From Aneurinibacillus aneurinilyticus ATCC 12856 (GTDB lineage: Bacteria > Bacillota > Bacilli > Aneurinibacillales > Aneurinibacillaceae): a stretch of DNA of 64,000 nucleotides. A program made the position numbers and the translations under genes. The stretch covers positions 23,094 to 87,093 of the forward strand of contig NZ_KE952845.1 in the NCBI RefSeq assembly GCF_000466385.1, written 5' to 3'. Positions within the stretch are counted from its first letter, which is position 1, and each line of letters opens with the position of its first letter. Below are positions 35,394 to 45,364 of this stretch, one piece after another. The notes beneath the pieces are model-generated. The model searched no databases. It was not told the DNA's origin and was given only the letters and a program-made list of their open reading frames with translations.

Positions 35394-36458
35394 ATGGAAA
35401 TACGGCAAATTGTACGGGATATCAAACAAGGGAACATCGCTCCTGTGTACGTATTTTATGGCACTGAGCAATATATAGTAGATGAAACTGTTCGATTAAT
35501 CGAAGCGTGCGTACTGGACGAAGCAAGCCGGGATTTCAATTATAGTGCGTATGACTTACGTGAGACTCCTGTCCAGACGGTATTGCAGGATGCAGAAACC
35601 TTTCCTTTTATGGGAGAGAAACGCGTCATACGTGCGTCGTACGCGCTATTTCTGACTGGAAGCAAACTTCCTTCGGGAGCCCCTGAGCATGATATGGATG
35701 CGTTAGGTGCGTATATAGAGAACCCGCCGGACTATTCGGTGCTTATCCTGGAAGTGGCACAGGACAAGCTTGATGAACGAAAAAAGGTAGTAAAAGCGCT
35801 CAAAAAAAATAGTATTATGGTCGAATGCGCCCCGCTAAAAGAAGCGGCACTTGCTGACTGGGTAGTCCGTCAGGCGAAACGTTACCATGTTGGTATGGAT
35901 GCAGCAGCAGCAGATCTGTTAATTGCGATGAGCGGGACGCATTTGCGCCAGCTAGATAAGGAAATTGAGAAGCTGGCAGCCTATGTAGGCGAAGATGGAG
36001 AGATTACCGAACCTATTGTGGAGAAGCTGGCGACACGGGAGCTGGAACATGATATTTTTCGGTTAATCGATAAAATTGCTCGTCTGCAAATTGAAGAGGC
36101 GATGCGGATGTATTATGACCTCCAACAACTTAATACCGGTAGCAGCGAAACGAAAGGAGAAGGGGAACCCTTAAAGATTCTCACGTTACTTGCGCGCCAG
36201 TTCCGCATTTTGCTTCAGATTAAAACATTGCAGCCGCGCGGGTATTCTCAACAGCAAATGGCTTCATTGCTTGGTATTCATCCATATGTTGCCAAGCTGG
36301 CGAGCGAGCAGGCGCATGCATTCAACGAACGGACTCTTAAGCGGATTATTCACAAGCTTGCGGAGGAAGACATCCGAATTAAAACAGGACAGATTGATAA
36401 AGTGCTGGCTCTTGAACTTTTTATTCTAGGATTAAAAGATAGTATGCATACACCATAG
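35394..36458 (+). CDS. holA: DNA polymerase III delta subunit
   Basis: A 354-residue clamp-loader subunit (YqeN in B. subtilis). Family traits are 'PVYVFYGTEQYIVDETVRLI', 'DAETFPFMGEKRVIR', 'YSVLILEVAQDKLDERKKVV', 'LRQLDKEIEKLAAYVG' and 'LTLLARQFRILLQIKTL'. Delta opens the beta clamp and lacks a working ATP site. It is convergent with rpsT, as in B. subtilis. Confidence 0.95.
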   Translation: MEIRQIVRDIKQGNIAPVYVFYGTEQYIVDETVRLIEACVLDEASRDFNYSAYDLRETPVQTVLQDAETFPFMGEKRVIRASYALFLTGSKLPSGAPEHDMDALGAYIENPPDYSVLILEVAQDKLDERKKVVKALKKNSIMVECAPLKEAALADWVVRQAKRYHVGMDAAAADLLIAMSGTHLRQLDKEIEKLAAYVGEDGEITEPIVEKLATRELEHDIFRLIDKIARLQIEEAMRMYYDLQQLNTGSSETKGEGEPLKILTLLARQFRILLQIKTLQPRGYSQQQMASLLGIHPYVAKLASEQAHAFNERTLKRIIHKLAEEDIRIKTGQIDKVLALELFILGLKDSMHTP

Positions 36459-36463
36459 AATAA

Positions 36464-36499
36464 AAGAAAAAGCGACCATATTACAGGTCGCTTTTTCTT
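36464..36499. terminator. Bidirectional terminator between holA and rpsT
   Basis: AAGAAAAAGCGACC pairs with GGTCGCTTTTTCTT over 14 bp, serving the convergent genes. Confidence 0.9.
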
Positions 36500-36522
36500 A
36501 ATATGAATGCATTCATATATGC

Positions 36523-36789
36523 TTAAGCGGACAGGCCGTTAACCTTCTTCGCCAAACGAGACTTCTTACGGGAAGCTGCGTTTTTGTGGATCAGACCTTT
36601 GGTTACTGCTTTGTCCAAATGTTTGCTGGCAGCCTGCAGTGCAGTCTTAGCTGCTTCTACATTGCCTGCTGCTACAGCAACCTCTACTCCTTTGATCGCA
36701 GTGCGTAGAGTAGATTTTTGAGCGGCACGGTGTGCGCGGCGCTTTTCAATCGTTTTTGTACGCTTGATCGCGGATTTAATATTTGGCAT
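36523..36789 (-). CDS. rpsT: 30S ribosomal protein S20
   Basis: An 88-residue basic protein of the 30S subunit. The ATG at 36789 ('[20 protein letters not shown]') follows GGAGGTG; an ATG three codons upstream lacks spacing. The C-terminal '[20 protein letters not shown]' is typical of S20. Confidence 0.97.
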   Translation of the reverse strand: MPNIKSAIKRTKTIEKRRAHRAAQKSTLRTAIKGVEVAVAAGNVEAAKTALQAASKHLDKAVTKGLIHKNAASRKKSRLAKKVNGLSA

Positions 36790-36936
36790 GAGATTCACCT
36801 CCTTGGTGCATCCGATAATACTACTGTTATAAAGTCAACAAGAGAAATTGTATCATGTGCTACCAGGGTTTGCAAGAAGGTTTTTCTTCGTATAAATAAA
36901 CAAGGAACGGGAGAGTATGAAAACGAGGTGATATGC

Positions 36937-38046
36937 ATGGAAAAACGGCTTGATTTAAGCGTATATGCTGTACGGACGGATCTGGCGCTAGAAGCGCGCG
37001 AGATGGCGACACGGAAACATATGGAGGAGCTTGCCGGTGTTCGTTTTCATAGTGAGGAAGAAGCAGGGATTACTGTATCAAAGATGGTTATTGAAACGAT
37101 GGAGGGTGCGGAACGAATTGGCAAAATGCCGGGGCACTATGTTACTTTGGAAGTGCCAGGCCTGCGTTCACAAGACTCAGAATTGCAGGATCGGGTAGCC
37201 ACTCGCTTTGCCCAAGAATTTCATGCATTCCTCGAAGCACTAGGCTTGAAAGAAAAAGACAGTGTACTTATTGTCGGTTTGGGTAATTGGAACGTTACGC
37301 CTGATGCGGTCGGTCCTCTGGTAGTAGAGAATGTACTGGTAACCCGTCATTTGTTCGAACTTATGCCTGACCGTGTGGAAGAAGGATATCGGCCGGTTAG
37401 TGCTGTTTCGCCCGGTGTGCTTGGCATTACCGGCATCGAGACGAGCGAAATTGTATACGGAATTATTGAGAAAACGCGGCCTGATTTTATTATTGCAGTT
37501 GATGCGCTTGCCTCACGTGCGCTGGAGCGTGTCAATACGACAATACAAATATCGGATGCAGGAATCAGCCCCGGTTCCGGTGTTGGCAACAAGCGAAAGC
37601 CGTTGACAAAGGAAACGCTCGGTATTCCGGTCATCGCGGTAGGGGTACCTACCGTGGTTGATGCGACAACGATTGTTCATGACACGATTTCGTATATGCT
37701 TGCCCATCTGGGTCGTCAGCTTAACGAGGCAAAAAATCCAAAGCCTGCAAGCCGCCTGATGCCTGGTGGTTTTTCTCTTCCAGGTAAAGTGAAACGATAC
37801 ACGGAGGAGGATATGCCGAATGAAGATGAGCAAAAAACAATTCTCGGTATGATAGGCGAGCTGGAGGAAACCGAGAAGCGCCAGCTCATTCATGAGGTGC
37901 TTGCCCCGCTCGGTCATAATCTTATCGTTACGCCAAAAGAAGTTGATGACTACGTCGAAGATATTGCTAATATCATTGCCAGTGGTCTGAATGCGGCTCT
38001 TCATCGTTCTATTGATATGGATAATGTGTCTGCTTATACGCATTAA
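36937..38046 (+). CDS. gpr: Germination protease GPR
   Basis: A 369-residue spore protease that degrades small acid-soluble DNA-binding proteins during germination. The ATG at 36937 follows GAGGTGAT; earlier in-frame codons run back into the rpsT promoter. Family features are the N-terminal propeptide region '[15 protein letters not shown]' with likely maturation site near it, '[14 protein letters not shown]', '[14 protein letters not shown]' and '[13 protein letters not shown]'. Its presence marks the organism as endospore-forming. Confidence 0.96.
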   Translation: MEKRLDLSVYAVRTDLALEAREMATRKHMEELAGVRFHSEEEAGITVSKMVIETMEGAERIGKMPGHYVTLEVPGLRSQDSELQDRVATRFAQEFHAFLEALGLKEKDSVLIVGLGNWNVTPDAVGPLVVENVLVTRHLFELMPDRVEEGYRPVSAVSPGVLGITGIETSEIVYGIIEKTRPDFIIAVDALASRALERVNTTIQISDAGISPGSGVGNKRKPLTKETLGIPVIAVGVPTVVDATTIVHDTISYMLAHLGRQLNEAKNPKPASRLMPGGFSLPGKVKRYTEEDMPNEDEQKTILGMIGELEETEKRQLIHEVLAPLGHNLIVTPKEVDDYVEDIANIIASGLNAALHRSIDMDNVSAYTH

Positions 38047-38097
38047 TGTTATGGGGAAGAAAGTTAAATACTGTGTCCGTCAACGAAGCATGGACAG

Positions 38098-38151
38098 GAA
38101 CCGCCAAATATTCGGATTCCTTTGAGGGAAAAACGGTGGCGGTTCTTTTTT
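38098..38151 (+). terminator. Terminator after gpr
   Basis: GAACCGCC (38098-38105) pairs with GGCGGTTC (38138-38145) and is followed by a T run; an inner TTCCTTT/GGAAAA stem sits in the loop. Confidence 0.75.
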
Positions 38152-38296
38152 ATGGAGCGAAAGCACAAGCGTTTTTTTCTTCGCTCTTCTTTTTCTGGAA
38201 AATCGGTTCTATGTCCCGTATCGGATTCATAGATTAGTAGAAAGCATGGTGAAGACGATGGACAACCATCCGAGCAACAGGAAAGGAGAACGCAGT

Positions 38297-39484
38297 ATGT
38301 CGAGGAAAAGTCGCAATTTTATTGTTAATTTATATGGGGCAGGCGTACAAAAAAGTTTTGTCGTCCTTTCGCTGAGCACGGCGGTTATTTTTGTATTAAT
38401 GGGAATTCTCTTCGCTTCGCAGGCAGGTAAGGGATTATCTTCACAGCAAGTAGGAAAGATGACGGTAGCGATGTCGAGCGGCGTACTGCTTCGTACTATG
38501 GGCTACGAAATTCCTTATTTTACAGCCGTACAAAAGGCTGAGGAGAACATTAATGTATCTTCCTTAGCATTTCGCCTGATCACCAGCATTAATCCGAAAG
38601 ATCCCCGCAGTTTTCTCGGCAACGAATTGCCGGGTTTTAGTCTATTTGATACGGAAGTTCTCGTCTCAGGAAAAGATCTCGCGCTAAGCGAGTTGCCCTT
38701 CGAATCATCCCCGCCTCCGGAAGCGTTGAAAAAAGATGCAGCGACAGGAACGGATTCCCAGGCAAAGGTGCAAGAGGAGAAGCCGATGGAGCAGGAAGTG
38801 CTGTCTACGAACGGTAGAAAAGTTTTTTTCATTTATAACACTCATAATCGGGAATCATGGGTGCATGCTGTTCCAGAGGCACGTGCTAAGAACAATCCGG
38901 ATTTGGCGATGGATTCGAAGAAAAACGTTACGCTTGTGAGTCGGCGCCTTGCACAAACCCTTGAGAAGAATGGCATCGGTTCATCGGTAGGCACGACAGA
39001 TTTTACGGGCCGACTCATTAATCGGGGTGCTCCATATGCGCTATCGTATGCTGAATCGTTAAAAGCGGTCAAAGCCGTGATGGCCCAAAACCGGGATTTG
39101 GACTATTTCATCGATATTCACCGTGACTCGCTCCGACGCAAATCTACAACGGTTGCCCTGGACGGAAAATCATACGCACAAATCCACTTCGTCGTCGGCA
39201 TGCGCAACAAAAATTGGGAGAAAAATCAGCAGTTTGCACTCAAAGTGCATAATGTAGTCGAAAAGAAATACCCGGGCCTGTCCAAAGGTATATTTGGCAA
39301 AAAAGGTGGGAATGGTGAATATAACCAATCCGTTTCACCGAATGCTATCCTGGTTGAAGTAGGGGGTGTTGATAATACACTAGAAGAATGCTATCGCACG
39401 GCGGATGTGCTGGCGGAAGCGATAGCTGAAGTGTATTGGGAAGCGGAGAAAGCGAATGCGAAGACGCAGCCGAAACGATCGTAA
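38297..39484 (+). CDS. spoIIP: Stage II sporulation protein P
   Basis: A 395-residue membrane-anchored peptidoglycan amidase/endopeptidase that, with SpoIID and SpoIIM, drives engulfment. ATG 38297 is chosen for its AAAGGAG; two earlier in-frame ATGs lack an RBS. An N-terminal membrane anchor (about 20-40) precedes the catalytic domain with 'FFIYNTHNRESWVHA', 'FIDIHRDSLRRKST' and 'ILVEVGGVDNTLEECYRT', giving the metal-binding histidines and glutamate. Confidence 0.95.
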   Translation: MSRKSRNFIVNLYGAGVQKSFVVLSLSTAVIFVLMGILFASQAGKGLSSQQVGKMTVAMSSGVLLRTMGYEIPYFTAVQKAEENINVSSLAFRLITSINPKDPRSFLGNELPGFSLFDTEVLVSGKDLALSELPFESSPPPEALKKDAATGTDSQAKVQEEKPMEQEVLSTNGRKVFFIYNTHNRESWVHAVPEARAKNNPDLAMDSKKNVTLVSRRLAQTLEKNGIGSSVGTTDFTGRLINRGAPYALSYAESLKAVKAVMAQNRDLDYFIDIHRDSLRRKSTTVALDGKSYAQIHFVVGMRNKNWEKNQQFALKVHNVVEKKYPGLSKGIFGKKGGNGEYNQSVSPNAILVEVGGVDNTLEECYRTADVLAEAIAEVYWEAEKANAKTQPKRS

Positions 39485-39499
39485 GCGGGAGGGAACACG

Positions 39500-39817
39500 G
39501 TGAAGCTGACCGCCAAATTCTTTTTGCTTGTCGGAGTCTTATTTGCAGGTATTCTGTGCGGCATTAATCTGGCGGAGAAAGGCATCCAGCGCATTGAAGG
39601 AGCCTCGGATCAGCCTGTGAAGGGGTTTTATATTAAGAAGGTAGAGAACGGACGCTTTGAAGTAGAAGTGCTGGGCAAGCAGGTTGTAACGGAAGACACA
39701 TTGTCCTCCGCACGAATGTCAAGCGAGAACTGGATTAGTCATACAGGAAACAGTGTGCGAAACTGGGTAGTTACGGCCACACGAAATATGATGAAATGGA
39801 TTATGGATAAGCTATGA
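39500..39817 (+). CDS. yqxA: YqxA/DUF3679 family small membrane protein
   Basis: A 105-residue protein with one N-terminal membrane segment ('KFFLLVGVLFAGILCGINLA') and a small extracytoplasmic part. It starts at a GTG after GGGAGGG, 15 bp past spoIIP. The position between spoIIP and lepA and the sequence match B. subtilis YqxA. Its function is unknown; co-transcription suggests expression in the mother cell. Confidence 0.85.
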   Translation: MKLTAKFFLLVGVLFAGILCGINLAEKGIQRIEGASDQPVKGFYIKKVENGRFEVEVLGKQVVTEDTLSSARMSSENWISHTGNSVRNWVVTATRNMMKWIMDKL

Positions 39818-39820
39818 TGA

Positions 39821-39857
39821 AAAAAGAAATCGCCGATGCGGTTTCTTTTTCGTTTTG
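39821..39857 (+). terminator. Terminator after yqxA
   Basis: AAAAAGAAATCGC pairs with GCGGTTTCTTTTT, one mismatch allowed, followed by CGTTTTG. Confidence 0.8.
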
Positions 39858-39944
39858 TCATACGCTTATTGCAAGGCATATTGAGAGGAAAGAACAGTAT
39901 GAACGAGAATTATATAGAACAACACAAATGAGGGGGAACCAAAA

Positions 39945-41057
39945 ATGAGTATGTATTTGGAGCGATTGAACAGTGTGCGTGAGGAACTGCAAAGTATGGG
40001 AGCCGAATCTGCACTTATTACTTCTCCATTATCAGTGGCATATCTGACTGGTTTTGTGTGTGATCCGCATGAACGCTTTCTTGGCCTTTTGCTGCGGGAT
40101 GATAAAGCGGTATTATTCTTGCCTTCGTTGGAGCAGGGAAAGGCAGAATCAGTGCTAGGCGGCACGAATGCATTAATTCAGGAGATTGTAGGCATACAGG
40201 ATACGGATAATCCGTACGCTAAAGTGAAGCAGAACGGCGGGGCGGCAGCTCGGTGTATAGCAGTAGAAAAGGAATATATGAAGCTAAGCCAGGCAGAGCA
40301 ATTGACTTCGGTATTTGGAAATCCCGTTCTTAATGATGTGGGTGGCTTTATCTCAAAGCTGCGCAACCGGAAATCGGCTGATGAAATTTTAAAAATCAGG
40401 GCTGCGGCAGAGTTGGTGGAGGATGTGCTGGCGGAAGGATTAAAAAAGGTTAAAGCAGGCATAACAGAAATAGAAATAGTGGCTGAGCTTGAGTACATAA
40501 TGAAGAGGAAAGGGGCGGATGCACCAGCGTTTGACACGATGGTGCTTGCAGGAGCCAATTCCGCACTGCCACATGGTGTTCCGGGAAAGACACAGGTGAA
40601 GGAAGGCGGATTTCTACTGTTTGATCTCGGCGTGTTTAAGGATGGATACTGTTCAGATATTACCCGTACATTCGTGACAGGCGAGCCTTCGACAAAGCAG
40701 AGGCATATATACGATACAGTACTTAAGGCGGAAGAGGCGGCCATTCGTGCTGTACAAATCGGGCGTCCGCTGGCTGAAGTGGATCGTGCGGCGCGGCATG
40801 TAATTGAAGATGAGGGCTATGGACAATATTTCACTCATCGCACCGGTCATGGACTTGGCCTAGAAGTGCACGAATATCCTTCCGTTCATGGAGCTAATGA
40901 AGAAGCGATAGAGGCCGGTGCCGTATTTACAATTGAGCCGGGCATTTATGTGCCGGGGGTAGGCGGCGTCCGGATCGAGGATGATATACATGTTACAAGT
41001 CAGGGCGCTGAGGTTTTAACTTCATTCCCCAAGACTTTAACACGTCTTGATATTTAA
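39945..41057 (+). CDS. Xaa-Pro peptidase, M24 family
   Basis: A 370-residue cytoplasmic metallopeptidase of the proline dipeptidase/aminopeptidase P group. An N-terminal creatinase-like domain (about 1-130) precedes the pita-bread catalytic domain. Metal ligands are in '[19 protein letters not shown]' (two Asp), '[13 protein letters not shown]' (His), 'FTIEPGIY' (Glu) and 'GVRIEDD' (Glu). It cleaves X-Pro bonds; dipeptide or longer specificity cannot be told. It is placed between yqxA and lepA, an insertion relative to B. subtilis. Confidence 0.92.
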   Translation: MSMYLERLNSVREELQSMGAESALITSPLSVAYLTGFVCDPHERFLGLLLRDDKAVLFLPSLEQGKAESVLGGTNALIQEIVGIQDTDNPYAKVKQNGGAAARCIAVEKEYMKLSQAEQLTSVFGNPVLNDVGGFISKLRNRKSADEILKIRAAAELVEDVLAEGLKKVKAGITEIEIVAELEYIMKRKGADAPAFDTMVLAGANSALPHGVPGKTQVKEGGFLLFDLGVFKDGYCSDITRTFVTGEPSTKQRHIYDTVLKAEEAAIRAVQIGRPLAEVDRAARHVIEDEGYGQYFTHRTGHGLGLEVHEYPSVHGANEEAIEAGAVFTIEPGIYVPGVGGVRIEDDIHVTSQGAEVLTSFPKTLTRLDI

Positions 41058-41124
41058 ATTGCTGTTCGTACCAGCGCCTGATATAATAATCATTAGTGCA
41101 TTTTTTCCTCGTGGGAGGTATTGT

Positions 41125-42936
41125 ATGGATCGCAGACAAAGACAGGAGAAAATCAGAAACTTCTCCATCATCGCTCACATTGACCACGGTAAATCGACGC
41201 TGGCTGACCGCATTCTTGAATTTACCGGTGCGTTGACCGAACGGGAGCGAGAAAATCAGTTCCTGGATCAAATGGATTTAGAAAGGGAACGCGGCATTAC
41301 AATTAAGCTGAATGCCGTTCAGCTGAAATATAAGGCGAAAGACGGCGAAGAATACATTCTTCACCTGATTGATACGCCAGGACACGTCGACTTTACGTAC
41401 GAAGTATCACGTAGCTTGGCCGCTTGCGAAGGTGCTTTGCTCGTTGTGGATGCGGCGCAGGGAATTGAAGCCCAGACGCTGGCCAATGTGTATCTGGCGC
41501 TGGATAATGATCTTGAGATTCTGCCGGTAATTAATAAAATCGATCTGCCAAGCGCAGAACCGGATCGTGTAAAGCAGGAAGTTGAAGATGTAATCGGTCT
41601 CGATACTAGCGATGCGGTGCTTGCTTCAGCCAAGGCAGGTATCGGAATCGAAGAAATTCTGGAACAGGTAGTAGCGAAGGTGCCTGCTCCGACCGGGGAC
41701 CCGGATGCACCATTGAAGGCGCTTATCTTTGATTCCCTGTATGACGCGTACCGCGGCGTTATCGCTTATGTACGTATAGTAGACGGTACTGTGAAAAAAG
41801 GTTCGAAAATTAAAATGATGGCGACGGGCAGTGTATTCGAAGTGACTGAGGTTGGTACACATGCACCGTTCCCGAAACAAGTAGACGAACTAACAGTGGG
41901 CGATGTAGGCTTTATCGCTGCAAGCATCAAAACGGTTCGTGACACAAGGGTCGGGGATACGATTACGCTGGCGGAAAATCCGGCAAGCGAACCGCTACCA
42001 GGCTATCGTAAGGTGAATCCGATGGTATTCAGCGGCATGTATCCGGTGGATAGCGCGGATTACAACGATCTGCGAGAAGCGCTTGAGAAATTGCAGCTGA
42101 ACGATGCATCGCTGCAATTCGAGCCGGAGACATCGCAGGCGCTCGGCTTTGGCTTCCGTTGCGGCTTTTTAGGTATGCTGCATATGGAGATTATTCAGGA
42201 GCGTATCGAACGTGAATTCGACATTCCCCTTATCACGACGGCACCAAGCGTTATCTATCATGTGACAAAAACGGATGGAGAAAAAATTTCCATCGAGAAT
42301 CCGTCGAACATGCCGGACCAACAGAAAATAGATTTTATTGAAGAGCCATACGTTAAGGCCTCAATTATGGTGCCGAAAGATTTTGTTGGTGCAATTATGG
42401 ATTTATGCCAGCGCAAGCGCGGTGACTTCATTGATATGCAGTATATCGACGAGACGCGTGTGCAGATCGTGTATGAAATGCCGCTGGCTGAAATTGTTTT
42501 TGAGTTCTTTGACCAGTTGAAGTCAAGTACGAAAGGGTATGCGTCGTTTGACTATGAATTAGTCGGCTACAAAAAGTCCAAGCTGGTAAAAATGGATATT
42601 ATGCTGAACGGTGAAGTGGTGGATGCCCTGTCCTTTATTGTGCATCGGGATACTGCTTATCAACGCGGACGCGTACTATGTGAGAAGCTGAAGGAGCTGA
42701 TTCCACGACAAATGTTTGAAGTGCCCGTACAGGCGGCTATCGGGCATAAGATTATTGCGCGCGAAACGATTAAGGCGATGCGCAAAAATGTACTTGCCAA
42801 ATGCTACGGCGGCGATATTTCCCGGAAGCGTAAGCTGCTCGAGAAGCAGAAGGAAGGGAAGAAGCGCATGAAATCCGTCGGAAGCGTAGAAGTACCGCAG
42901 GAAGCATTTATGGCGGTGCTTAAAATGGACGAATAA
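41125..42936 (+). CDS. lepA: Elongation factor 4 (LepA)
   Basis: A 603-residue translational GTPase that acts on ribosomes and influences initiation and back-translocation. The ATG at 41125 has GGGAGGT upstream and gives the usual start '[20 protein letters not shown]'. G motifs: 'AHIDHGKST' (G1), 'RGITI' (G2), 'DTPGHVDF' (G3), 'NKID' (G4). The LepA-specific C-terminal domain ends in '[20 protein letters not shown]'. It is followed by its terminator and repeat copy C. Confidence 0.97.
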   Translation: MDRRQRQEKIRNFSIIAHIDHGKSTLADRILEFTGALTERERENQFLDQMDLERERGITIKLNAVQLKYKAKDGEEYILHLIDTPGHVDFTYEVSRSLAACEGALLVVDAAQGIEAQTLANVYLALDNDLEILPVINKIDLPSAEPDRVKQEVEDVIGLDTSDAVLASAKAGIGIEEILEQVVAKVPAPTGDPDAPLKALIFDSLYDAYRGVIAYVRIVDGTVKKGSKIKMMATGSVFEVTEVGTHAPFPKQVDELTVGDVGFIAASIKTVRDTRVGDTITLAENPASEPLPGYRKVNPMVFSGMYPVDSADYNDLREALEKLQLNDASLQFEPETSQALGFGFRCGFLGMLHMEIIQERIEREFDIPLITTAPSVIYHVTKTDGEKISIENPSNMPDQQKIDFIEEPYVKASIMVPKDFVGAIMDLCQRKRGDFIDMQYIDETRVQIVYEMPLAEIVFEFFDQLKSSTKGYASFDYELVGYKKSKLVKMDIMLNGEVVDALSFIVHRDTAYQRGRVLCEKLKELIPRQMFEVPVQAAIGHKIIARETIKAMRKNVLAKCYGGDISRKRKLLEKQKEGKKRMKSVGSVEVPQEAFMAVLKMDE

Positions 42937-42959
42937 TTCATTACGAACGAAACGATGAG

Positions 42960-42999
42960 GAGCGAGGGGTAAAAGGCTTTTTACTTCCGCTCTTTTTTT
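42960..42999 (+). terminator. Terminator after lepA
   Basis: GAGCG(A)GGGGTAAAA pairs with TTTTTACTTCCGCTC with G-U pairs and a bulge, followed by seven T. Confidence 0.8.
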
Positions 43000-43006
43000 G
43001 CTAGTA

Positions 43007-43036
43007 CCGAGCGGCGATGCCCGTGAGTTTTTCTTA
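43007..43036. repeat. Dispersed repeat family 1, partial copy C (right edge only)
   Basis: GAGCGGCGATGCCCGTGAGT followed by TTTTCTTA matches the right edge of copy A (17300-17328) at nearly every position. It ends about 32 bp before the hemW start. No left half is seen because the lepA terminator lies next to it. Confidence 0.55.
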
Positions 43037-43067
43037 CTAACTACAGGTTGTTAAGAGGTGATGCGGT

Positions 43068-44222
43068 ATGACAAAGGCCGTATATATCCATATCCCATTT
43101 TGCACCAATAAATGCTACTATTGCGATTTTAATTCGTATGTAACGAAGAATCCGCAATTGGTGTGGGATTATCTAGATGTTTTAAATAAAGAAATGGAAG
43201 AAACAGTACGCTATTTTCCTCCGGAAGAAATCAGAACCATTTTTGTTGGGGGAGGAACGCCAACGTTTCTCGATCCGAAGCAGATGGCATATTTCCTTGA
43301 GATGGTACATCGGCATTTTCCGAAACGGAGTGCAGATTTGGAGTTTACGATGGAGGCAAATCCCGGAACAACCGATATGGAGAAGCTGTCGATTATGAGA
43401 GAGGGCGGCGTGAATCGGATTAGCTTCGGCGTACAATCGTTTAACGATGATTTATTGAAGCGAATCGGGCGTATCCATGACAGCGAACAAGTGCTGCGCA
43501 GTTTGGAGAATGCGAAGAAAACAGGCTTTGAGAATATCTCGATTGACTTGATTTTCGGTTTGCCTGACCAGACAGTGGTGCATTTTCAAGATACGCTGGA
43601 CAAGGCATTCGGGCTTGATCTGCCCCATTTTTCTTCCTACAGTCTGAAAGTGGAAGAAAATACGCTTTTTCATACGCTATATGAAAAAGATCAGCTTCCT
43701 TTACCAACAGAAGATGAAGAAGTCATCATGTATGAACGATTAATGGAGCAAATGGCGAAGCACGGATACCGTCAATATGAAATTAGCAACTTTGCCAGAC
43801 CCGGATTTGAGAGCCGTCATAATATGACATACTGGCGTAATGAGTCTTATTACGGCATTGGGGCAGGAGCACATGGCTACGTAAATGGGGAGCGGCATGT
43901 GAATGCGGGGCCGCTTGCACAATATATGCAGCTTACGGGTGAGAAAGGACTGCCGCGAGTTGAGCAATTCACTGTGAGCCGTGCTGAACAAATGGAAGAT
44001 CATATGATTATGGGCCTGAGAATGATGGAAGGCGTATCCGCAAACGATTTCCGGCACCGGTACGGCATAACGCTTCAAGAGCAATTCAGTCCGGTTATCG
44101 GTGAGCTTATCGCGCTTGGCCTGCTTGCATGGAGTGGGGAACGCCTGCATTTGACCCATCGTGGCATTCCGTTAGGAAACGAGGTTTTCGCAAGATTTTT
44201 AGGGCTAGTTGACAAAGTTTGA
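43068..44222 (+). CDS. hemW: Heme chaperone HemW (radical SAM)
   Basis: A 384-residue radical-SAM protein. The cluster motif is C12-xxx-C16-xx-C19 in 'FCTNKCYYCDF'. Other signatures are 'FVGGGTPTFL', 'EANPGTTD', 'RISFGVQSF', 'SIDLIFGLPDQT' and 'YEISNFARPG'. HemW inserts heme into respiratory proteins and is not the oxygen-independent coproporphyrinogen oxidase it was once named for; that enzyme has an extra Cys (CxxxCxxCxC), which is absent here (C12, C16, C19 followed by D-F). The hrcA promoter begins in its 3' end. Confidence 0.94.
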   Translation: MTKAVYIHIPFCTNKCYYCDFNSYVTKNPQLVWDYLDVLNKEMEETVRYFPPEEIRTIFVGGGTPTFLDPKQMAYFLEMVHRHFPKRSADLEFTMEANPGTTDMEKLSIMREGGVNRISFGVQSFNDDLLKRIGRIHDSEQVLRSLENAKKTGFENISIDLIFGLPDQTVVHFQDTLDKAFGLDLPHFSSYSLKVEENTLFHTLYEKDQLPLPTEDEEVIMYERLMEQMAKHGYRQYEISNFARPGFESRHNMTYWRNESYYGIGAGAHGYVNGERHVNAGPLAQYMQLTGEKGLPRVEQFTVSRAEQMEDHMIMGLRMMEGVSANDFRHRYGITLQEQFSPVIGELIALGLLAWSGERLHLTHRGIPLGNEVFARFLGLVDKV

Positions 44223-44238
44223 TCTCCTTTGGTATTTT
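44209..44238 (+). promoter_or_regulatory. Heat-shock operon promoter (sigma-A type)
   Basis: TTGACA (44209-44214), an 18-bp spacer and TATTTT (44233-44238). Transcription would start just before the CIRCE operator. The -35 lies inside the last codons of hemW. Confidence 0.8.
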
Positions 44239-44251
44239 GGAAGTAAGCTCT

Positions 44252-44278
44252 TTAGCACTCATTATCTAGGAGTGCTAA
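44252..44278 (+). promoter_or_regulatory. CIRCE operator (HrcA binding site)
   Basis: TTAGCACTC-N9-GAGTGCTAA, a perfect match to the CIRCE inverted repeat, 15 bp before the hrcA start. HrcA binding here would repress the whole hrcA-chaperonin-grpE-dnaK unit until heat shock. Confidence 0.97.
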
Positions 44279-44293
44279 CAAAGGAGGGGCAGC

Positions 44294-45328
44294 ATGCTTA
44301 CGGAACGTCAGCAAATGATTTTACGAGCAATTATAGACAACTATATCCGTTCCGCCGAACCAGTTGGCTCACGCACGATTTCGAAACGGGAAGACATTGG
44401 ATATAGTTCTGCTACCATCCGCAATGAGATGGCGGATTTGGAAGAGATGGGCTATCTGGAGCAGCCGCACACATCGGCAGGACGCATTCCTTCCAATAAG
44501 GGCTACCGTTTTTATGTGGACCAGCTTGCTCGCATGCCTTTTGTGCAGATAGAGGATGCCTCATACATCCGCCGACTATTTGCCGAACGATTTTATGAAT
44601 TCGAACAGGTGATGAACCAGGCGGCGTCCATCCTTTCCGGATTGACGAATTATACGTCTATTATTCTTGGACACGACATAAAAACGACTCGACTTAAAGC
44701 AGTCCAGATGATTCCACTATCCCGGCAATCCGCTGTTGTTATTCTTGTAACAGACACGGGAAAGGTCGAGAATAAGACTATTTCCTTGCCGGAGGGTATG
44801 GAGATAGAGGAAGTGGAGCGGGTAGTAAACCTGCTGAACGATAAGCTTTCCGGCGTGGCAATGACAGAGCTAAGACAGCGTCTGCATGCCGAGGTGGCAA
44901 AAGAACTGGGCCGCTATATTCAGCAATATGAGCAACTCATGACAGTACTTGAAGAGACGTTGAAGCATGAACCGGACGATCACATCGTATTGAAGGGAAC
45001 GACCAATATTTTGATGCAGCCCGAATTTCGCGATGTGGATAAAGTTAGGGATATTTTAACACTTTTTGAGCAGAATGAAATGGTAGTGCGCCTGTTTGAT
45101 TCGCAGCAAACCGGGCTTCGTGTACGAATTGGCACAGAGAACGAAGAACAGGCTGTTAGCGGCTGTAGCATCATTACAGCCACTTATCACCTGGATGGAC
45201 AGCCGGTCGGAACGGTAGGTATTTTGGGGCCGACTCGAATGGAGTATGCCCGTGTCATGGCAATTTTGAGCGAGCTTTCGGGCAATTTAACCGATGCGTT
45301 TGAACGTTTCTATAAAAACGGGCCATAA
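44294..45328 (+). CDS. hrcA: Heat-inducible transcription repressor HrcA
   Basis: A 344-residue repressor that binds CIRCE and is kept active by GroE in Bacillus. The N-terminal winged helix includes 'LTERQQMILRAIIDNYI', 'EPVGSRTISKRED' and 'YSSATIRNEMADLEEMGYL'. The GAF-like central part and 'GILGPTRMEYARVMAIL' near the C-terminus are conserved. It is the first gene of the CIRCE-controlled operon. Confidence 0.97.
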   Translation: MLTERQQMILRAIIDNYIRSAEPVGSRTISKREDIGYSSATIRNEMADLEEMGYLEQPHTSAGRIPSNKGYRFYVDQLARMPFVQIEDASYIRRLFAERFYEFEQVMNQAASILSGLTNYTSIILGHDIKTTRLKAVQMIPLSRQSAVVILVTDTGKVENKTISLPEGMEIEEVERVVNLLNDKLSGVAMTELRQRLHAEVAKELGRYIQQYEQLMTVLEETLKHEPDDHIVLKGTTNILMQPEFRDVDKVRDILTLFEQNEMVVRLFDSQQTGLRVRIGTENEEQAVSGCSIITATYHLDGQPVGTVGILGPTRMEYARVMAILSELSGNLTDAFERFYKNGP

Positions 45329-45364
45329 GAGTCCGGTATAATTAGTGAATAAAAGGGGATGCTT

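Noticed and set aside
38046..38237. 63-codon frame between gpr and spoIIP
   Set aside because: It overlaps the gpr stop, contains the gpr terminator hairpin and lacks an RBS.
43068..44222. Oxygen-independent coproporphyrinogen III oxidase (HemN)
   Set aside because: The motif is CxxxCxxC without the additional Cys that HemN carries, and the length fits HemW.
45337..45342. TATAAT before the chaperonin gene as a private promoter
   Set aside because: There is no -35 element at 16-19 bp (AAAAAC) and no TG extension; read-through from the CIRCE promoter is enough.
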